49,196 bases of DNA from Candidatus Thorarchaeota archaeon (GTDB taxonomy: Archaea; Asgardarchaeota; Thorarchaeia; Thorarchaeales; Thorarchaeaceae), in the NCBI GenBank assembly GCA_019894665.1, contig JAGXOC010000008.1:1-49196 (forward strand), read 5' to 3'. The notes under the pieces were generated by a model. That model had not been told where the DNA came from. It saw only the letters and a list, made by a program, of their open reading frames with translations, and did no database searches. This document shows, piece after piece, positions 7,350 through 15,931 of the stretch. Each line of letters starts with the position of its first letter. Position 1 is the first letter of the stretch. The position numbers were made by a program, and so were the translations under genes.

Positions 7350-9296
7350 CTATCTTCGTTTCAGCTTGAAGATTATTGTAATTACCACAATAACTGCAAT
7401 CGCACCCCCACCTACGAGAAGCCACAAAGGAATGATCAGTGGTACCGGTGCATCTTCCGGATTGAATACAGCAACAGCAATTGCTGTTGGTACTTCCTCA
7501 GCTGGAATCCAATGACCTCCCACATATAGAAGATTATTTTTCCCCATTTCTAGGTCAATCTCACCAAAAATACCACTATACAGGTTTCTCCACTGTATGC
7601 TAAGTATGGACTGATTCCATTCTTGTAGACCAGTTGAATCGAATTTGAAGAGCACCCATTGAAGATCAAATCGGAAGATCTTTGCAATGACATATACGCT
7701 CCCCTCACTGCTAACTGTGATTCCATCAGCTTGTAAATAATCAGCCCATAGATCACCGTATTGCTTCACAACACTAGTTGTCCAGACAACTATACCTTCC
7801 TTGGTAATCTTGGTGATATTGAAGTAACCATGTTGATAGAGGCTCTGACTTACAAAGAAATGATCGTCAGTCATTGTAAGCGTGTGGACAATATCGTGAT
7901 ATATCGATTCAACGAAATTGCCATCTTGGTCCCATTCAGTTATTCCTGCGTAGTTCATGTTTAGAGCGAAGATTCTGTTATCACTATCAACAAACACCTC
8001 ATAATATCCAATACCCACATTTTCATGGATGGTTTGCCAAACCAAATCTCCCTCACTATCAGTTTTCAAAATGAAAGCATCAGAACTGTACCCACTAGTT
8101 TGGTTTCCCCGTATTCTATCACCAACGATTATCACTGACCCATCAGCACAGATTGCGAGTTCTAGACCATAGTCATTTCCCCCAAGGTCTATTGTTGTGT
8201 TCCATATTTTGGTTCCCGCACTGTTCCATTTCACGAGGGCAACATCGTATCCTGCACCACCTCGCCCCACAGTATAGATATCGTCGCCTCGAACTGCAAC
8301 GGCATTTCCAATCATCCTGTCCAGAGTCCTTGACCACACAAGTGACCCTAAAGCATCGAATTTTACAAGACAATGTCTCGAAATACTTGCTTCATAATCG
8401 CTCATCTGACCGACTGCGTAAACGGAATTATCATCGCTGATAGCCATATCGGGGCTCCATACTCCATGTGCTCCACCCCAAAAACCAAACCCTACTGGAG
8501 AATATGTATCATACTCAAATTCAGACTCACCAGTTGCAATCTCAAAACGAAGAGAAAACATCTGTAATGTCATAGACCCGTTCAAATAAGACCAGGGACC
8601 ATCTTCACCACTTCCGTAGAAGTGGAGTCTTGGAGAGATTCCTAGCACAACTCGGATTGTATCGGATGGATCATCCTGACCTCCACCATCGTCAATCATT
8701 CCATCAAATAAATTTCGTATTTCCAAGAAATCGAAGTCAAAATTCCAGGTCTGTAAATCATTCCAGTTAAAACCAATTGCCGTTCCCACCTTGGTCCAGC
8801 TTTGAGAGGAGTCTATTATCCAGCAATTCAACTCAACATAGTCGTCATACGCATATTGAGTGAAATTCCCAGTGTGAGTTGAAACAAATTCAACACTCAC
8901 TTTAGCATCAAGAGGGAACTCATTGCTGACCCATTCCACCTCCTGATATGTATAGATGAAATCATTACAATCGGGATAGGTTTCGTCTTCTGCAGCTTTA
9001 AAGTCCAGACTAGTGTTAGCAATGTGGTCGAAAGTAAGATTGACAAAGTTCCTGTCCCCAAGACCAGTACTTGAATGATAATTCGAAGAGAATTCTCCTG
9101 AACTCCCATTTGTTACAACTGATGGTGATCCAGAAAAGTCAGGATCTGGGACTAGCTGCTCTATTGAAACATCTGCATTTGTATTGTCTCTATTTGGTCC
9201 GGTCAATACTTCCATCTGACCAGCTATCAGAGGAGTTCCACCTAGGATTACAATGACTAGTATAATAGTGATTATTCTTGTTGTGCCCAAATTCAC
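7350..9296 (-). CDS. Large secreted, anchored beta-propeller-like protein
   Basis: The 648-residue product starts at GTG 9296 with a signal peptide (TRIITIILVIVILGGTPLIAG). Residues 30-250 form a beta-rich domain with CNDFIYTYQEVEW. From about 265 to 600 there are repeated units of the kind DNSVYAVGQMSDYEAS / LVKFDALGSLVWSRTLD and VALVKWNSAGTKIWNTTID, typical of SBBP-like or PQQ-like propeller blades (YxVG...KxxxxGxxxWxxT). The C-terminus is one span (LWLLVGGGAIAVIVVITIIF) ending KLKRR. It is thus a cell-surface protein with a probable beta-propeller for binding partners or sugars. It lies antisense between the NfeD-like and SPFH genes. Confidence 0.85.
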   Translation of the reverse strand: MNLGTTRIITIILVIVILGGTPLIAGQMEVLTGPNRDNTNADVSIEQLVPDPDFSGSPSVVTNGSSGEFSSNYHSSTGLGDRNFVNLTFDHIANTSLDFKAAEDETYPDCNDFIYTYQEVEWVSNEFPLDAKVSVEFVSTHTGNFTQYAYDDYVELNCWIIDSSQSWTKVGTAIGFNWNDLQTWNFDFDFLEIRNLFDGMIDDGGGQDDPSDTIRVVLGISPRLHFYGSGEDGPWSYLNGSMTLQMFSLRFEIATGESEFEYDTYSPVGFGFWGGAHGVWSPDMAISDDNSVYAVGQMSDYEASISRHCLVKFDALGSLVWSRTLDRMIGNAVAVRGDDIYTVGRGGAGYDVALVKWNSAGTKIWNTTIDLGGNDYGLELAICADGSVIIVGDRIRGNQTSGYSSDAFILKTDSEGDLVWQTIHENVGIGYYEVFVDSDNRIFALNMNYAGITEWDQDGNFVESIYHDIVHTLTMTDDHFFVSQSLYQHGYFNITKITKEGIVVWTTSVVKQYGDLWADYLQADGITVSSEGSVYVIAKIFRFDLQWVLFKFDSTGLQEWNQSILSIQWRNLYSGIFGEIDLEMGKNNLLYVGGHWIPAEEVPTAIAVAVFNPEDAPVPLIIPLWLLVGGGAIAVIVVITIIFKLKRR

Positions 9297-9548
9297 TACC
9301 CATCGAGCCTCAAAACTTAACTAACTAAAAAACACGTTGGTTCTCTGCGCAGATTTATATCCCCTCAAACCATAGAGTACACAAGTGCGTTCGTAGGATG
9401 GTTACCAACTGCTCCGAGAGAGACACGTTGTGAGTGGAGTACACAGACACTCGAATCAGTGCAACGAAGCAAAAGGTGTCAGCTTCACAGAGCGGAAGGG
9501 GAAATTGACGAGGGCACAATCACAGATATGATGTGAGAAGGAAAGCAG
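9297..9548 (+). promoter_or_regulatory. Promoter and long leader of SPFH gene
   Basis: This 252-bp intergenic stretch has a TATA-like box (agatttatat, 9351-9360) and then about 165 bp before the ATG at 9549. AGAAGGAA lies just upstream of the start as a ribosome-binding site. The leader has no sizeable ORF and no tRNA-like structure that I can see. The left end also has to contain the promoter of the leftward surface-protein gene. Confidence 0.5.
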
Positions 9549-10889
9549 ATGCAAGCAAGTATAATGGACTGGTTCGCGAATAACTTCGCACTCTCAATAG
9601 GTCTATTGTTCATAGTGATCATACTTCTACTAACGATTTATGTTAGAAAGTATGTACGGATATTTGATCCGAACATCTTCTACGTCCACTTGAGGCGTGG
9701 TAAGCCTAAGAAGCAAGGCGAAGGTGGTATGGTCATACGAATTCCTTTCTTCGATCGCATTCTCGCAGTTGATAGGACTGTACAGCAGCTGAATATCTCA
9801 GCCGAGTCAGTACTCTCAAAGGAGAAACAGAAGATTAAATTGAGCGCTGTTCTTCAGTGGCAAGCAGAAAATGCTATTGCTACTATTAACAACGTGACTT
9901 GGAAAGAGATACCAAGCAGATTGACAGCTATCATCGAGTCGGTCATTCGTACAGCGTGCGCGCAACTATCAGTTGAAGAGATTCTAGAAGAACGTCAATT
10001 AATCATCGAGGCAGTCAAGAAAGAGCTAATAGACATTGTTTCAGAATGGGGTCTGAAGGTTGTCACCGTTGAACTTATCGACGTCGTAGTCGTGAACGAG
10101 TCATTCTTGAGAGATATGTCCAAGCCTCGTGAGGCAGAGATGCATCGTCTGGCGCAGATCGCCCTCATTGAGGCGGACCAGTCAACTGGTACTAGAGATA
10201 TCGAAAGAAGCAAGGTTCTACGTGAGCAAGAAATCGTTCGTGACAAACTGATCGGAGTGCAGGAGCAGTCACAGATTCGTGATATCCAAGAGGCTGAGAA
10301 GCAACGTGAACAGAGTGTTCTTGAGATTTCACTTCAGAAAGACCTGATGCAGAAGAAATACGAAAAGCAACAGGCGGAGGTAGATGCTGCAAGAGACCTC
10401 GAAGTTGCAAAGCTAAGAGCCGAAGCAGAGAAGCAACGAAAGATCAAGGAAGAGGTCGAAGTACAAGCACAGCGAATTATACAGGAAGCCAGTGCTGAAG
10501 CAGAAAAGATCAGCATGGTCGCTGAAGCCGAAGCAGGCCAGATTCTGAAAGTCACAAGCGCTCAGGCTGAAGGTATCAAAAAGACGCTCGAAGCGGCTCG
10601 CGATTATTCACCACAAGCCTTTGCCAGAGACTTCCTACAGATACTACCTGAGATCTACAAGCAGATAGACATCGGCGATGTCACACTGTTCGGAGGCGGC
10701 GGTGGTGCTGGGGGGACGGGCTTAGAAGGCGAAGAAGGTGGCGGTGGTGCCCAAGCTTTCCAGGTGTTCGGTAACGTGTTGATTCCAATGATGCTCATGG
10801 CCCGAATGATGGGTTTTGACTTCAAGGGTCTCATGAAAGATGCTCTGGGTGATATGGCTACTACTGAAGAAACAAAGAAGTCAAAATAG
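9549..10889 (+). CDS. SPFH/band 7 flotillin-like membrane protein
   Basis: A single N-terminal span (FALSIGLLFIVIILLLTIYV, about residues 13-33) precedes an SPFH/band 7 domain of roughly residues 40-220 (VIRIPFFDRILAVDRTVQQL, VLQWQAENAIATINNVTW, VEEILEERQLI). Residues 220-355 are a long Ala/Glu coiled coil (AAEAEKISMVAEAEAGQIL type), as in flotillins and YqiK. A Gly-rich linker (FGGGGGAGGTG) leads to a hydrophobic tail. Flotillin-like proteins oligomerise at the membrane and organise microdomains, commonly with an NfeD partner; the gene at 6432 is the likely one. A good AAGGA site precedes the ATG. Confidence 0.9.
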   Translation: MQASIMDWFANNFALSIGLLFIVIILLLTIYVRKYVRIFDPNIFYVHLRRGKPKKQGEGGMVIRIPFFDRILAVDRTVQQLNISAESVLSKEKQKIKLSAVLQWQAENAIATINNVTWKEIPSRLTAIIESVIRTACAQLSVEEILEERQLIIEAVKKELIDIVSEWGLKVVTVELIDVVVVNESFLRDMSKPREAEMHRLAQIALIEADQSTGTRDIERSKVLREQEIVRDKLIGVQEQSQIRDIQEAEKQREQSVLEISLQKDLMQKKYEKQQAEVDAARDLEVAKLRAEAEKQRKIKEEVEVQAQRIIQEASAEAEKISMVAEAEAGQILKVTSAQAEGIKKTLEAARDYSPQAFARDFLQILPEIYKQIDIGDVTLFGGGGGAGGTGLEGEEGGGGAQAFQVFGNVLIPMMLMARMMGFDFKGLMKDALGDMATTEETKKSK

Positions 10890-10896
10890 AAATAGT

Positions 10897-10921
10897 CGGC
10901 AGGATAGAATTATCCTCGCCG
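10897..10921. terminator. Hairpin after SPFH gene
   Basis: CGGC-A-GGATA-gaat-TATCC-TC-GCCG forms a stem-loop 8 bp after the SPFH stop codon. There is no T-run immediately after it, so a terminator or 3'-end stabiliser are both possible. Confidence 0.45.
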
Positions 10922-10930
10922 GCCGTAAGT

Positions 10931-10960
10931 CCATGGAGCTTCCTATTAGAAGCTCCTTGG
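10931..10960. terminator. Hairpin between convergent SPFH and tusA genes
   Basis: CCA-t-GGAGCTTC-ctatta-GAAGCTCC-t-TGG folds into an 8-bp perfect stem, extended by 3 bp beyond a T-T mismatch. It lies 14 bp from the 3' end of tusA. Being symmetrical and between converging genes, it could serve both transcripts. Confidence 0.5.
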
Positions 10961-10974
10961 ATAAGTACCACTGG

Positions 10975-11214
10975 TTACTTTACACGCTTGATGTACCAAA
11001 CGAGTTTATCGCCTTCTTCAACAAGCTCCAGGATTTCATTACCGGTTCGAGAGGACCAAGCAGGGAAGTCCTCTTTGGTGCCAACGTCGGTTGTGATAAC
11101 CTTCAAGATCTCACCGATGTTGATCTCTTGAATGGCTTTCTTTGTTGTGAGAATCGGCATAGGGCATCGTAGCCCACTTGCATCGAATTCCTTTGCAACT
11201 TGATGCTCTGTCAT
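10975..11214 (-). CDS. tusA: TusA/SirA-family sulfur carrier protein
   Basis: A small protein with the family hallmark CPMP motif: FDASGLRCPMPILTTKKAI, followed by the beta-alpha pattern GEILKVITTDVGTKEDFPAW. The Cys of CPMP carries a persulfide in sulfur relay for tRNA thiolation, molybdenum cofactor and dissimilatory sulfur pathways. Length (79 residues from the chosen start) is normal. I use the ATG at 11214 (MTEHQVAKEF) rather than 11226. A broken DsrE-like gene lies divergently 150 bp away; TusA and DsrE work together in known sulfur-trafficking systems, so the pair probably once formed one locus. Confidence 0.92.
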   Translation of the reverse strand: MTEHQVAKEFDASGLRCPMPILTTKKAIQEINIGEILKVITTDVGTKEDFPAWSSRTGNEILELVEEGDKLVWYIKRVK

Positions 11215-11364
11215 GATCAATCGCATTTGAATCGGATTATGCGTGGATTTATGCGTTATGATTCAGTAAATATACATTTACAATTAGTATACATAACGAT
11301 ATTTTCAGTTACACACCCTAAATTTGATACCAGAAAACAGTTCCAATTTAGGCAATTTTAGAAG
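11215..11364. promoter_or_regulatory. AT-rich divergent promoter region
   Basis: Between tusA and the dsrE remnant the sequence is markedly AT-rich, with TATA-like boxes on both strands (gtaaatatacat and agtatacata, about 11265-11294). It would serve both divergent genes. No other feature is seen in it. Confidence 0.4.
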
Positions 11365-11682
11365 ATGTTATTGGACGTTTCGGAAAACAGGTGTACTACA
11401 TGGCGTTGTTCCAAAATTCTGTTCGTCCTTTTTACGTTAAACGTGAGCGTGATGTTGATGAAGAAAGGTATGGCTGAAAAGGTCAAGGCACTTGGTTTTC
11501 CACCACGGCCTGATCTCATCGAGGCTTTCCTAGAGTCGGGTGGAACTCTCCAAGTCTGTTCAAACTCTGCCGAATTCAGAAGTATTGAACAAGAAGACTT
11601 GCGAGACCCATGAATCGTTATTGCTGGAGCTGCCACAATGATCGATGATGCTCTAAAGCATGATGCGACCATGACTTTCTAA
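11365..11682 (+). pseudogene. Broken DsrE-family gene (in-frame TGA, lost 5' part)
   Basis: The ORF 11365-11613 contains a typical DsrE/DsrF segment: VMLMKKGMAEKVKALGFPPR, then GGTLQVCSNSAEFRSIEQEDL with the conserved Cys. It stops at TGA 11611-11613, but the same frame continues for 22 codons as IVIAGAATMIDDALKHDATM followed by TF and TAA at 11680-11682, exactly how DsrE proteins end. A single GGA-to-TGA change would explain the stop. The N-terminal part (MLLDVSENRCTTWRC) does not look like a DsrE start, so the 5' half seems lost or frameshifted. Sequencing error is possible for the stop but not obviously for the missing start. Confidence 0.7.
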
Positions 11683-11737
11683 TAGATTCAAACGAGGGGT
11701 TTGCCCCTCACACACTTCTTTTTCGAATATTCTTGCA

Positions 11738-13510
11738 CTATGCAAAATCAGGATAGCAGTTAGTCATGAGTAGGTTCATGACAGAGCTTCGAATTGCACT
11801 CTCTGAGATAAAGCCAGTTAGTTCTTGTTTACAGATCTTGATGTAGGGAAGCATAGGAAGTTCTTCGTCTGCGATATCAACACCGGGATCATCAACGTTA
11901 ATGGATTCCACCATACTCTGAGGCACTCCCATTGAATCAAGAACAGCAGTCAGTATTTCCATTGCAGGGTCACAGAAGACACAGTGATTGGATTTGTAAA
12001 AGGTAATGCATGTATTTCGACCGCAGTGCAATTCAGGCGCTTCAACCCATAGAGGAAGCATCAGTATAAAGCGAGCTCCTTGAGAAGGATCTCCCTTGAT
12101 TCTATCTTCAACTCGAATCTTGCCACCAATGTTCCTGACAATCCGATCAACGAGCGTAAGTCCCAGGCCACGACCAACAATTTGGTCATCAGGACTTCCA
12201 GTTCTTCTGAAGATATATTCCTTAGCGTTATCAGGTACGCCTGGACCTCGATCAGTAAATTCGATACGAACCATCTTCACAGCATCGATAATCTCCGCAT
12301 TGATCTCAAGCACGACAGTGTCTTTTTCATCAAAGGTCATTGCATTGTGAAGTATATTGAAACACACCTGCTCAAGGTACTGGTGTCCAGCCACCTCGAA
12401 CTTACCCTTCTCCATATTCGACTTCAAATCAAGAGTCTTCCATGGGAAGTCGCCGCGAACCATTGATAGAGAGGAGTGTACATAGTCATTGAAGTCGACC
12501 TTAGTTCTAGTTGGAGGGTTATTAGCTAGTCTGAGTAGAGACCTTAGGTTAGCTACCATCCGCGCAGCTCGTCGGACATTCCAGCTTGACTCGTGTAACA
12601 ATGGACGATATTGTTCAGGGATGTCATTAGAATTTTCTAGGAGCCCAGTGGAGAAGAGGAGACTCTGGTTCACATTGTTGAGGTCATGGGTCATCACCTC
12701 TAAGTAGAGGTTGGCCCGATCGCGTTCATCCTGTTCCCTCGCCTCTGCATTCTTTCTTCGGTCAATATCAAGTGCCATCAAAGCAATAGTTGATGATTGG
12801 TCAGAGTACTCAAGTAGATTCGCAGTCACACTGACCCAAGTTGAGCGACCATCAGCGGTCTTCATTTGCATATCGAAATCTTCGACGGTCTTGCCATTGG
12901 CAGCCTCTGAAAGCATCTGGCCAACAATCTCTTTTCCATCTCCATCTGGGAGAAATGAAGAAAAGTTCCTCCGAAGTAGATCGTCTTCCTCATATCCTAG
13001 TAGGCGCGTTGCCGCTTTATTCACCTGCAGTACATTTCCCATCAAACTTAATGAGAAGTAAGATATTGGCGATGAGTCGAACAATGCTCTGTATCTACTC
13101 TCGGATGCATCAACAGCAGCCTCAAGTTCAACCTGGTGAGTGACGTTCCTCACAATCCCCATAATAGCTGGTTTTCGGGAGAAGATGAAGTCGGATGTGC
13201 TTATCTCAACGTGGACAAGACTTCCATCTTTCTTCAAGAATCGCGCTCTGAAAGCGGGTCTCCCACTTTGACCCCAGTTGAAACCCTCTTGAACCTCCGA
13301 GAACTGATGAACAGTAGTAGGTTCCACTAAGTTGATTATTGGCGTGCCCTCAAGATCTGCAAAGTCATACCCCATCATTTCAAGAAATGCAGGATTTGCC
13401 ATGACGATCCTATCATCATGTAAGATGATAATCCCATCATTCGCCAGCATGACCATTCCGAAGTACTCATCTTGGACGTTAGTGACGTTCTTGTCCTTTT
13501 GACCCTGCAA
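11738..13510 (-). CDS. PAS-PAS histidine kinase with C-terminal thioredoxin-like domain
   Basis: Two PAS domains (about 15-125 and 135-250), then a DHp with MTHDLNNVNQ (His275), then a HATPase domain: N box FNILHNA (about 384-390), G box DRGPGVPD, GRGLGLTLVD. After the kinase a fused domain of about 90 residues begins TCITFYKSNHCVFCDP, with a CxxC pair at 510/513 and a later cis-Pro-like MLPYIK, as in glutaredoxin/thioredoxin folds. No membrane span, so a cytosolic sensor. The fused domain suggests redox input or output. TTG start at 13510. A close paralogue is at 31020. No response regulator is adjacent. Confidence 0.88.
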   Translation of the reverse strand: MQGQKDKNVTNVQDEYFGMVMLANDGIIILHDDRIVMANPAFLEMMGYDFADLEGTPIINLVEPTTVHQFSEVQEGFNWGQSGRPAFRARFLKKDGSLVHVEISTSDFIFSRKPAIMGIVRNVTHQVELEAAVDASESRYRALFDSSPISYFSLSLMGNVLQVNKAATRLLGYEEDDLLRRNFSSFLPDGDGKEIVGQMLSEAANGKTVEDFDMQMKTADGRSTWVSVTANLLEYSDQSSTIALMALDIDRRKNAEAREQDERDRANLYLEVMTHDLNNVNQSLLFSTGLLENSNDIPEQYRPLLHESSWNVRRAARMVANLRSLLRLANNPPTRTKVDFNDYVHSSLSMVRGDFPWKTLDLKSNMEKGKFEVAGHQYLEQVCFNILHNAMTFDEKDTVVLEINAEIIDAVKMVRIEFTDRGPGVPDNAKEYIFRRTGSPDDQIVGRGLGLTLVDRIVRNIGGKIRVEDRIKGDPSQGARFILMLPLWVEAPELHCGRNTCITFYKSNHCVFCDPAMEILTAVLDSMGVPQSMVESINVDDPGVDIADEELPMLPYIKICKQELTGFISESAIRSSVMNLLMTNCYPDFA

Positions 13511-13655
13511 GTCGTTTTCCGCCTAGGTGTTCCTAGAGTCACTGAATCTGCTCTTTTGCCAAACATGAATCCAGTACTTCCTACATATAGGTTACTTGTG
13601 TAAATCAACGGTGTGCATGGTGTTCCGTAATAGGATTTCTTTTAAGGAGGAACCA

Positions 13656-13667
13656 ATGACATTCTAA
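13656..13667 (+). other. Possible three-codon leader ORF (MTF)
   Basis: AAGGAGG (13645-13651 region) sits at ideal spacing before ATG ACA TTC TAA, whose stop codon overlaps the left end of the ArsR operator. The strong ribosome-binding sequence is otherwise unexplained, since the arsR ATG is 31 bp further on. It may be chance. Confidence 0.25.
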
Positions 13668-13683
13668 CGTTTGTACAAGCGTT
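13666..13683. promoter_or_regulatory. ArsR-type operator
   Basis: AACGTTTGTACAAGCGTT is an 18-bp palindrome with 16 of 18 positions symmetrical around TTGTACAA. It lies directly before the arsR ATG at 13687. ArsR/SmtB repressors bind such imperfect 12-2-12-like inverted repeats overlapping promoters, so it is the natural autoregulatory site of the metal-efflux operon. Confidence 0.65.
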
Positions 13684-13686
13684 GAA

Positions 13687-14028
13687 ATGAAGTGTGGACC
13701 AATGGCTGCAGTGAAAAAGAAAACTCAAACCCTGATTGAGTTCGAAGACAATGAGTTAGATGACGTGATTGATATTTTCAAAGCATTATCTGATCACTCA
13801 CGAGTTCGTATCATATCAGCACTTACTCGCAAAGAGAGTCTATGCGTTTCAGATATCGCAGAAGTGTTAGATATGCCAATTAGTAGGGTAAGCCACCATC
13901 TAAGCACTTTGAAGATGCTGGGATTTGTTAGACCTAAGCAAGAGGGAAAACAAGTCTTCTACAGCATCGACGATGATTGTATCACTGACATCATGAAGAG
14001 GGCCAGAGACCATGTCGCAGGAAAGTGA
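13687..14028 (+). CDS. ArsR/SmtB-family metal-responsive repressor
   Basis: A 113-residue winged-helix protein: IFKALSDHSRVRIISAL, then ESLCVSDIAEVLDMPISRVSHHLSTLKMLGFV. The helix ESLCVSD corresponds to the ELCVCD metal-binding helix of ArsR/CadC; it keeps one Cys (residue 53) with Ser at the second position, and an N-terminal Cys3 could complete a CadC-like site. The gene overlaps the P-type ATPase by 17 bp, so the two form an operon in which metal binding would release the repressor. A palindrome immediately upstream is the likely operator. ATG at residue 6 is an alternative start. Confidence 0.9.
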   Translation: MKCGPMAAVKKKTQTLIEFEDNELDDVIDIFKALSDHSRVRIISALTRKESLCVSDIAEVLDMPISRVSHHLSTLKMLGFVRPKQEGKQVFYSIDDDCITDIMKRARDHVAGK

Positions 14029-15928
14029 GACCACATGTGCAACCTGTGCTGCATCCTCAGGTTCTGAGAGTGAGAAACCTAAGCGCTACAAGTATAGGAT
14101 GGCGGGTCTCTCTGCATCCGCGCTTGTGGGTGGAATCATTCTCGATTTGACAGGATTCGACATCTTGGTAGTATATGGTGTGTTTCTTGTATCAATGCTT
14201 TCTGCAGGGCAGTTCATCATGCCTCGAGGAGCTCGGGGTCTCAGGAAATTTAGACTCGATATACATTTCCTCATGTCATCAGCATCAATTGGAGCTTTCA
14301 TAATTGGCGCGCCTGCTGAAGGTGCTGCTGTCATGTTTCTCTTCTTCATCTCCATGCTCCTTGAAGAAAGAGCTGAAGACCAAGTAAAGAAAGAACTACG
14401 AGAACTTGTGGAATTGGAGCCTCCATCAGCGACTATCAAAATGAATAAGGGTGCAGAAGCGCTTATTCCAACCTCGGAGGTTAGACGAGGAGATACACTT
14501 GTTATCCGCCCAGGTTCTAGGATTGGGCTCGATGGTCTAGTAGTATGTGGAGCAACTTCAGTTAATCAGGCCCCTATTACAGGGGAATCACTTCCTGTGT
14601 CTAAGACAATAGGTGATCAAGTATATGCCGGAACTATCAACCAAGAGGGATACATCGAGGTTGAGGTGACTTCTGAATCAAATGAAACTGTACTCTCAAG
14701 AATAGTAAAATTGGTTGAAGAAGCCAAAAATAAGAAGGCTCCAACTGAGCAATTGATCTCCCGTTTCTCACGAAGGTATACACCAATAATGGTGACACTC
14801 ACTATCTTGCTTGGATTAGGTTCCTTGTATCTTGGCGCAACCATTACAGAAGCAACCTATCGTGCGTTGACTCTATTAGTGATCAGCTGTCCATGCGCCT
14901 TTGTTGTATCAATTCCAGTTAGTATCGTATCTTCAATAGCAGGTTCAGCAAGAGATGGAGTTCTTGTTAAAGGTGGAATCCACATAGAACAGGTCAGTAA
15001 GACAAAAGTTGTTGCATTCGATAAAACAGGGACTCTTACTCTAGGGGCACTATCGGTCAAGGAGGTATGCCTTCATAATAATTATTCAAGAGCAGAAGTG
15101 CTAACAGTGGCAGCTACACTCGAACAGATGTCCGAACATCCCATTGCGAGAGCATTGGTTGCAGTGACGGAGATTGAGGAATACAAGCTTGGAGAGACCA
15201 AAGGATTCTCTGCCATCCCTGGTCGGGGTGTTGATGGTCAAATCGGAGATACCAAGTATTTTGTTGGAAACCGTAGACTCTTAGCTGAACAGCAAATTGA
15301 GTTGGACACGGTAACTGAGCACAGTTGTGGTTTTGGTACAATGGTATACGTTGCCCAAGAACAGGAGCACCTGGGTACCATTATCCTATCTGATTCGCTC
15401 AGAAGTGGTGCAGTTGAAGCTGTTCGCGAACTGAGAGAAATGGGCATTGATACGATAATGCTTACTGGAGATAGTGAAACCGTTGCAAAAGAAATAGCAG
15501 AAGAAGTAGGTATTGACAGATATTTGGCCGAATTGCTGCCTGAGGAGAAGGTCAGAGCAATTGAAGAACTCTCTGAACAAGGTTCATCAATCATGATTGG
15601 TGATGGAATCAATGACGCACCTGCTTTAGCTGCAGCTGATATTGGGATTGCTATGGGTGCGGTTTCCTCTGACGCGGCACTTGAAACATCAGACATCGCT
15701 CTCATGCAACAAGACTTGAGAAAAGTTCCATCCTTGATCAAGAAAGCAAGAAAGACCATGTCAATTGTCCGTCAGAACATCGTAGTTTCAATTTCTGTTA
15801 AGTTGCTTGTTGGTGTTCTAGCGACTTTTGGACTCGTTAACCTCTGGGTTGCAATAGGGATTGGAGACATGGGTCTCACTTTCGCCGTCATAGCAAATGC
15901 ACTCAGACTTGTTCGAAAAGAGCAGTAG
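14012..15928 (+). CDS. P1B-type heavy-metal-exporting ATPase (Zn/Cd/Pb class)
   Basis: Canonical P-type motifs in order: TGES (APITGESLPVSK), intramembrane CPC (Cys293 and Cys295), phosphorylation site DKTGTLT (Asp337), HP motif (SEHPIARAL), TGDS, and GDGINDAPAL. The last spans contain a Lys (SISVKLLVGV) and GDMGLTFAVIANALRL, matching the Lys and Asp-x-Gly signature of ZntA-like P1B-2 pumps for Zn2+, Cd2+ or Pb2+. There is no full HMA domain; instead the N-terminus has a short TCATC motif. At 638 residues it is a short family member. Translationally coupled to the ArsR gene. Confidence 0.93.
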   Translation: MSQESETTCATCAASSGSESEKPKRYKYRMAGLSASALVGGIILDLTGFDILVVYGVFLVSMLSAGQFIMPRGARGLRKFRLDIHFLMSSASIGAFIIGAPAEGAAVMFLFFISMLLEERAEDQVKKELRELVELEPPSATIKMNKGAEALIPTSEVRRGDTLVIRPGSRIGLDGLVVCGATSVNQAPITGESLPVSKTIGDQVYAGTINQEGYIEVEVTSESNETVLSRIVKLVEEAKNKKAPTEQLISRFSRRYTPIMVTLTILLGLGSLYLGATITEATYRALTLLVISCPCAFVVSIPVSIVSSIAGSARDGVLVKGGIHIEQVSKTKVVAFDKTGTLTLGALSVKEVCLHNNYSRAEVLTVAATLEQMSEHPIARALVAVTEIEEYKLGETKGFSAIPGRGVDGQIGDTKYFVGNRRLLAEQQIELDTVTEHSCGFGTMVYVAQEQEHLGTIILSDSLRSGAVEAVRELREMGIDTIMLTGDSETVAKEIAEEVGIDRYLAELLPEEKVRAIEELSEQGSSIMIGDGINDAPALAAADIGIAMGAVSSDAALETSDIALMQQDLRKVPSLIKKARKTMSIVRQNIVVSISVKLLVGVLATFGLVNLWVAIGIGDMGLTFAVIANALRLVRKEQ

Positions 15929-15931
15929 AAT

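Noticed and set aside
9361-9548. Possible tRNA or riboswitch in the SPFH leader
   Set aside because: No cloverleaf, CCA end or recognised aptamer core could be found; only a long leader is supported.
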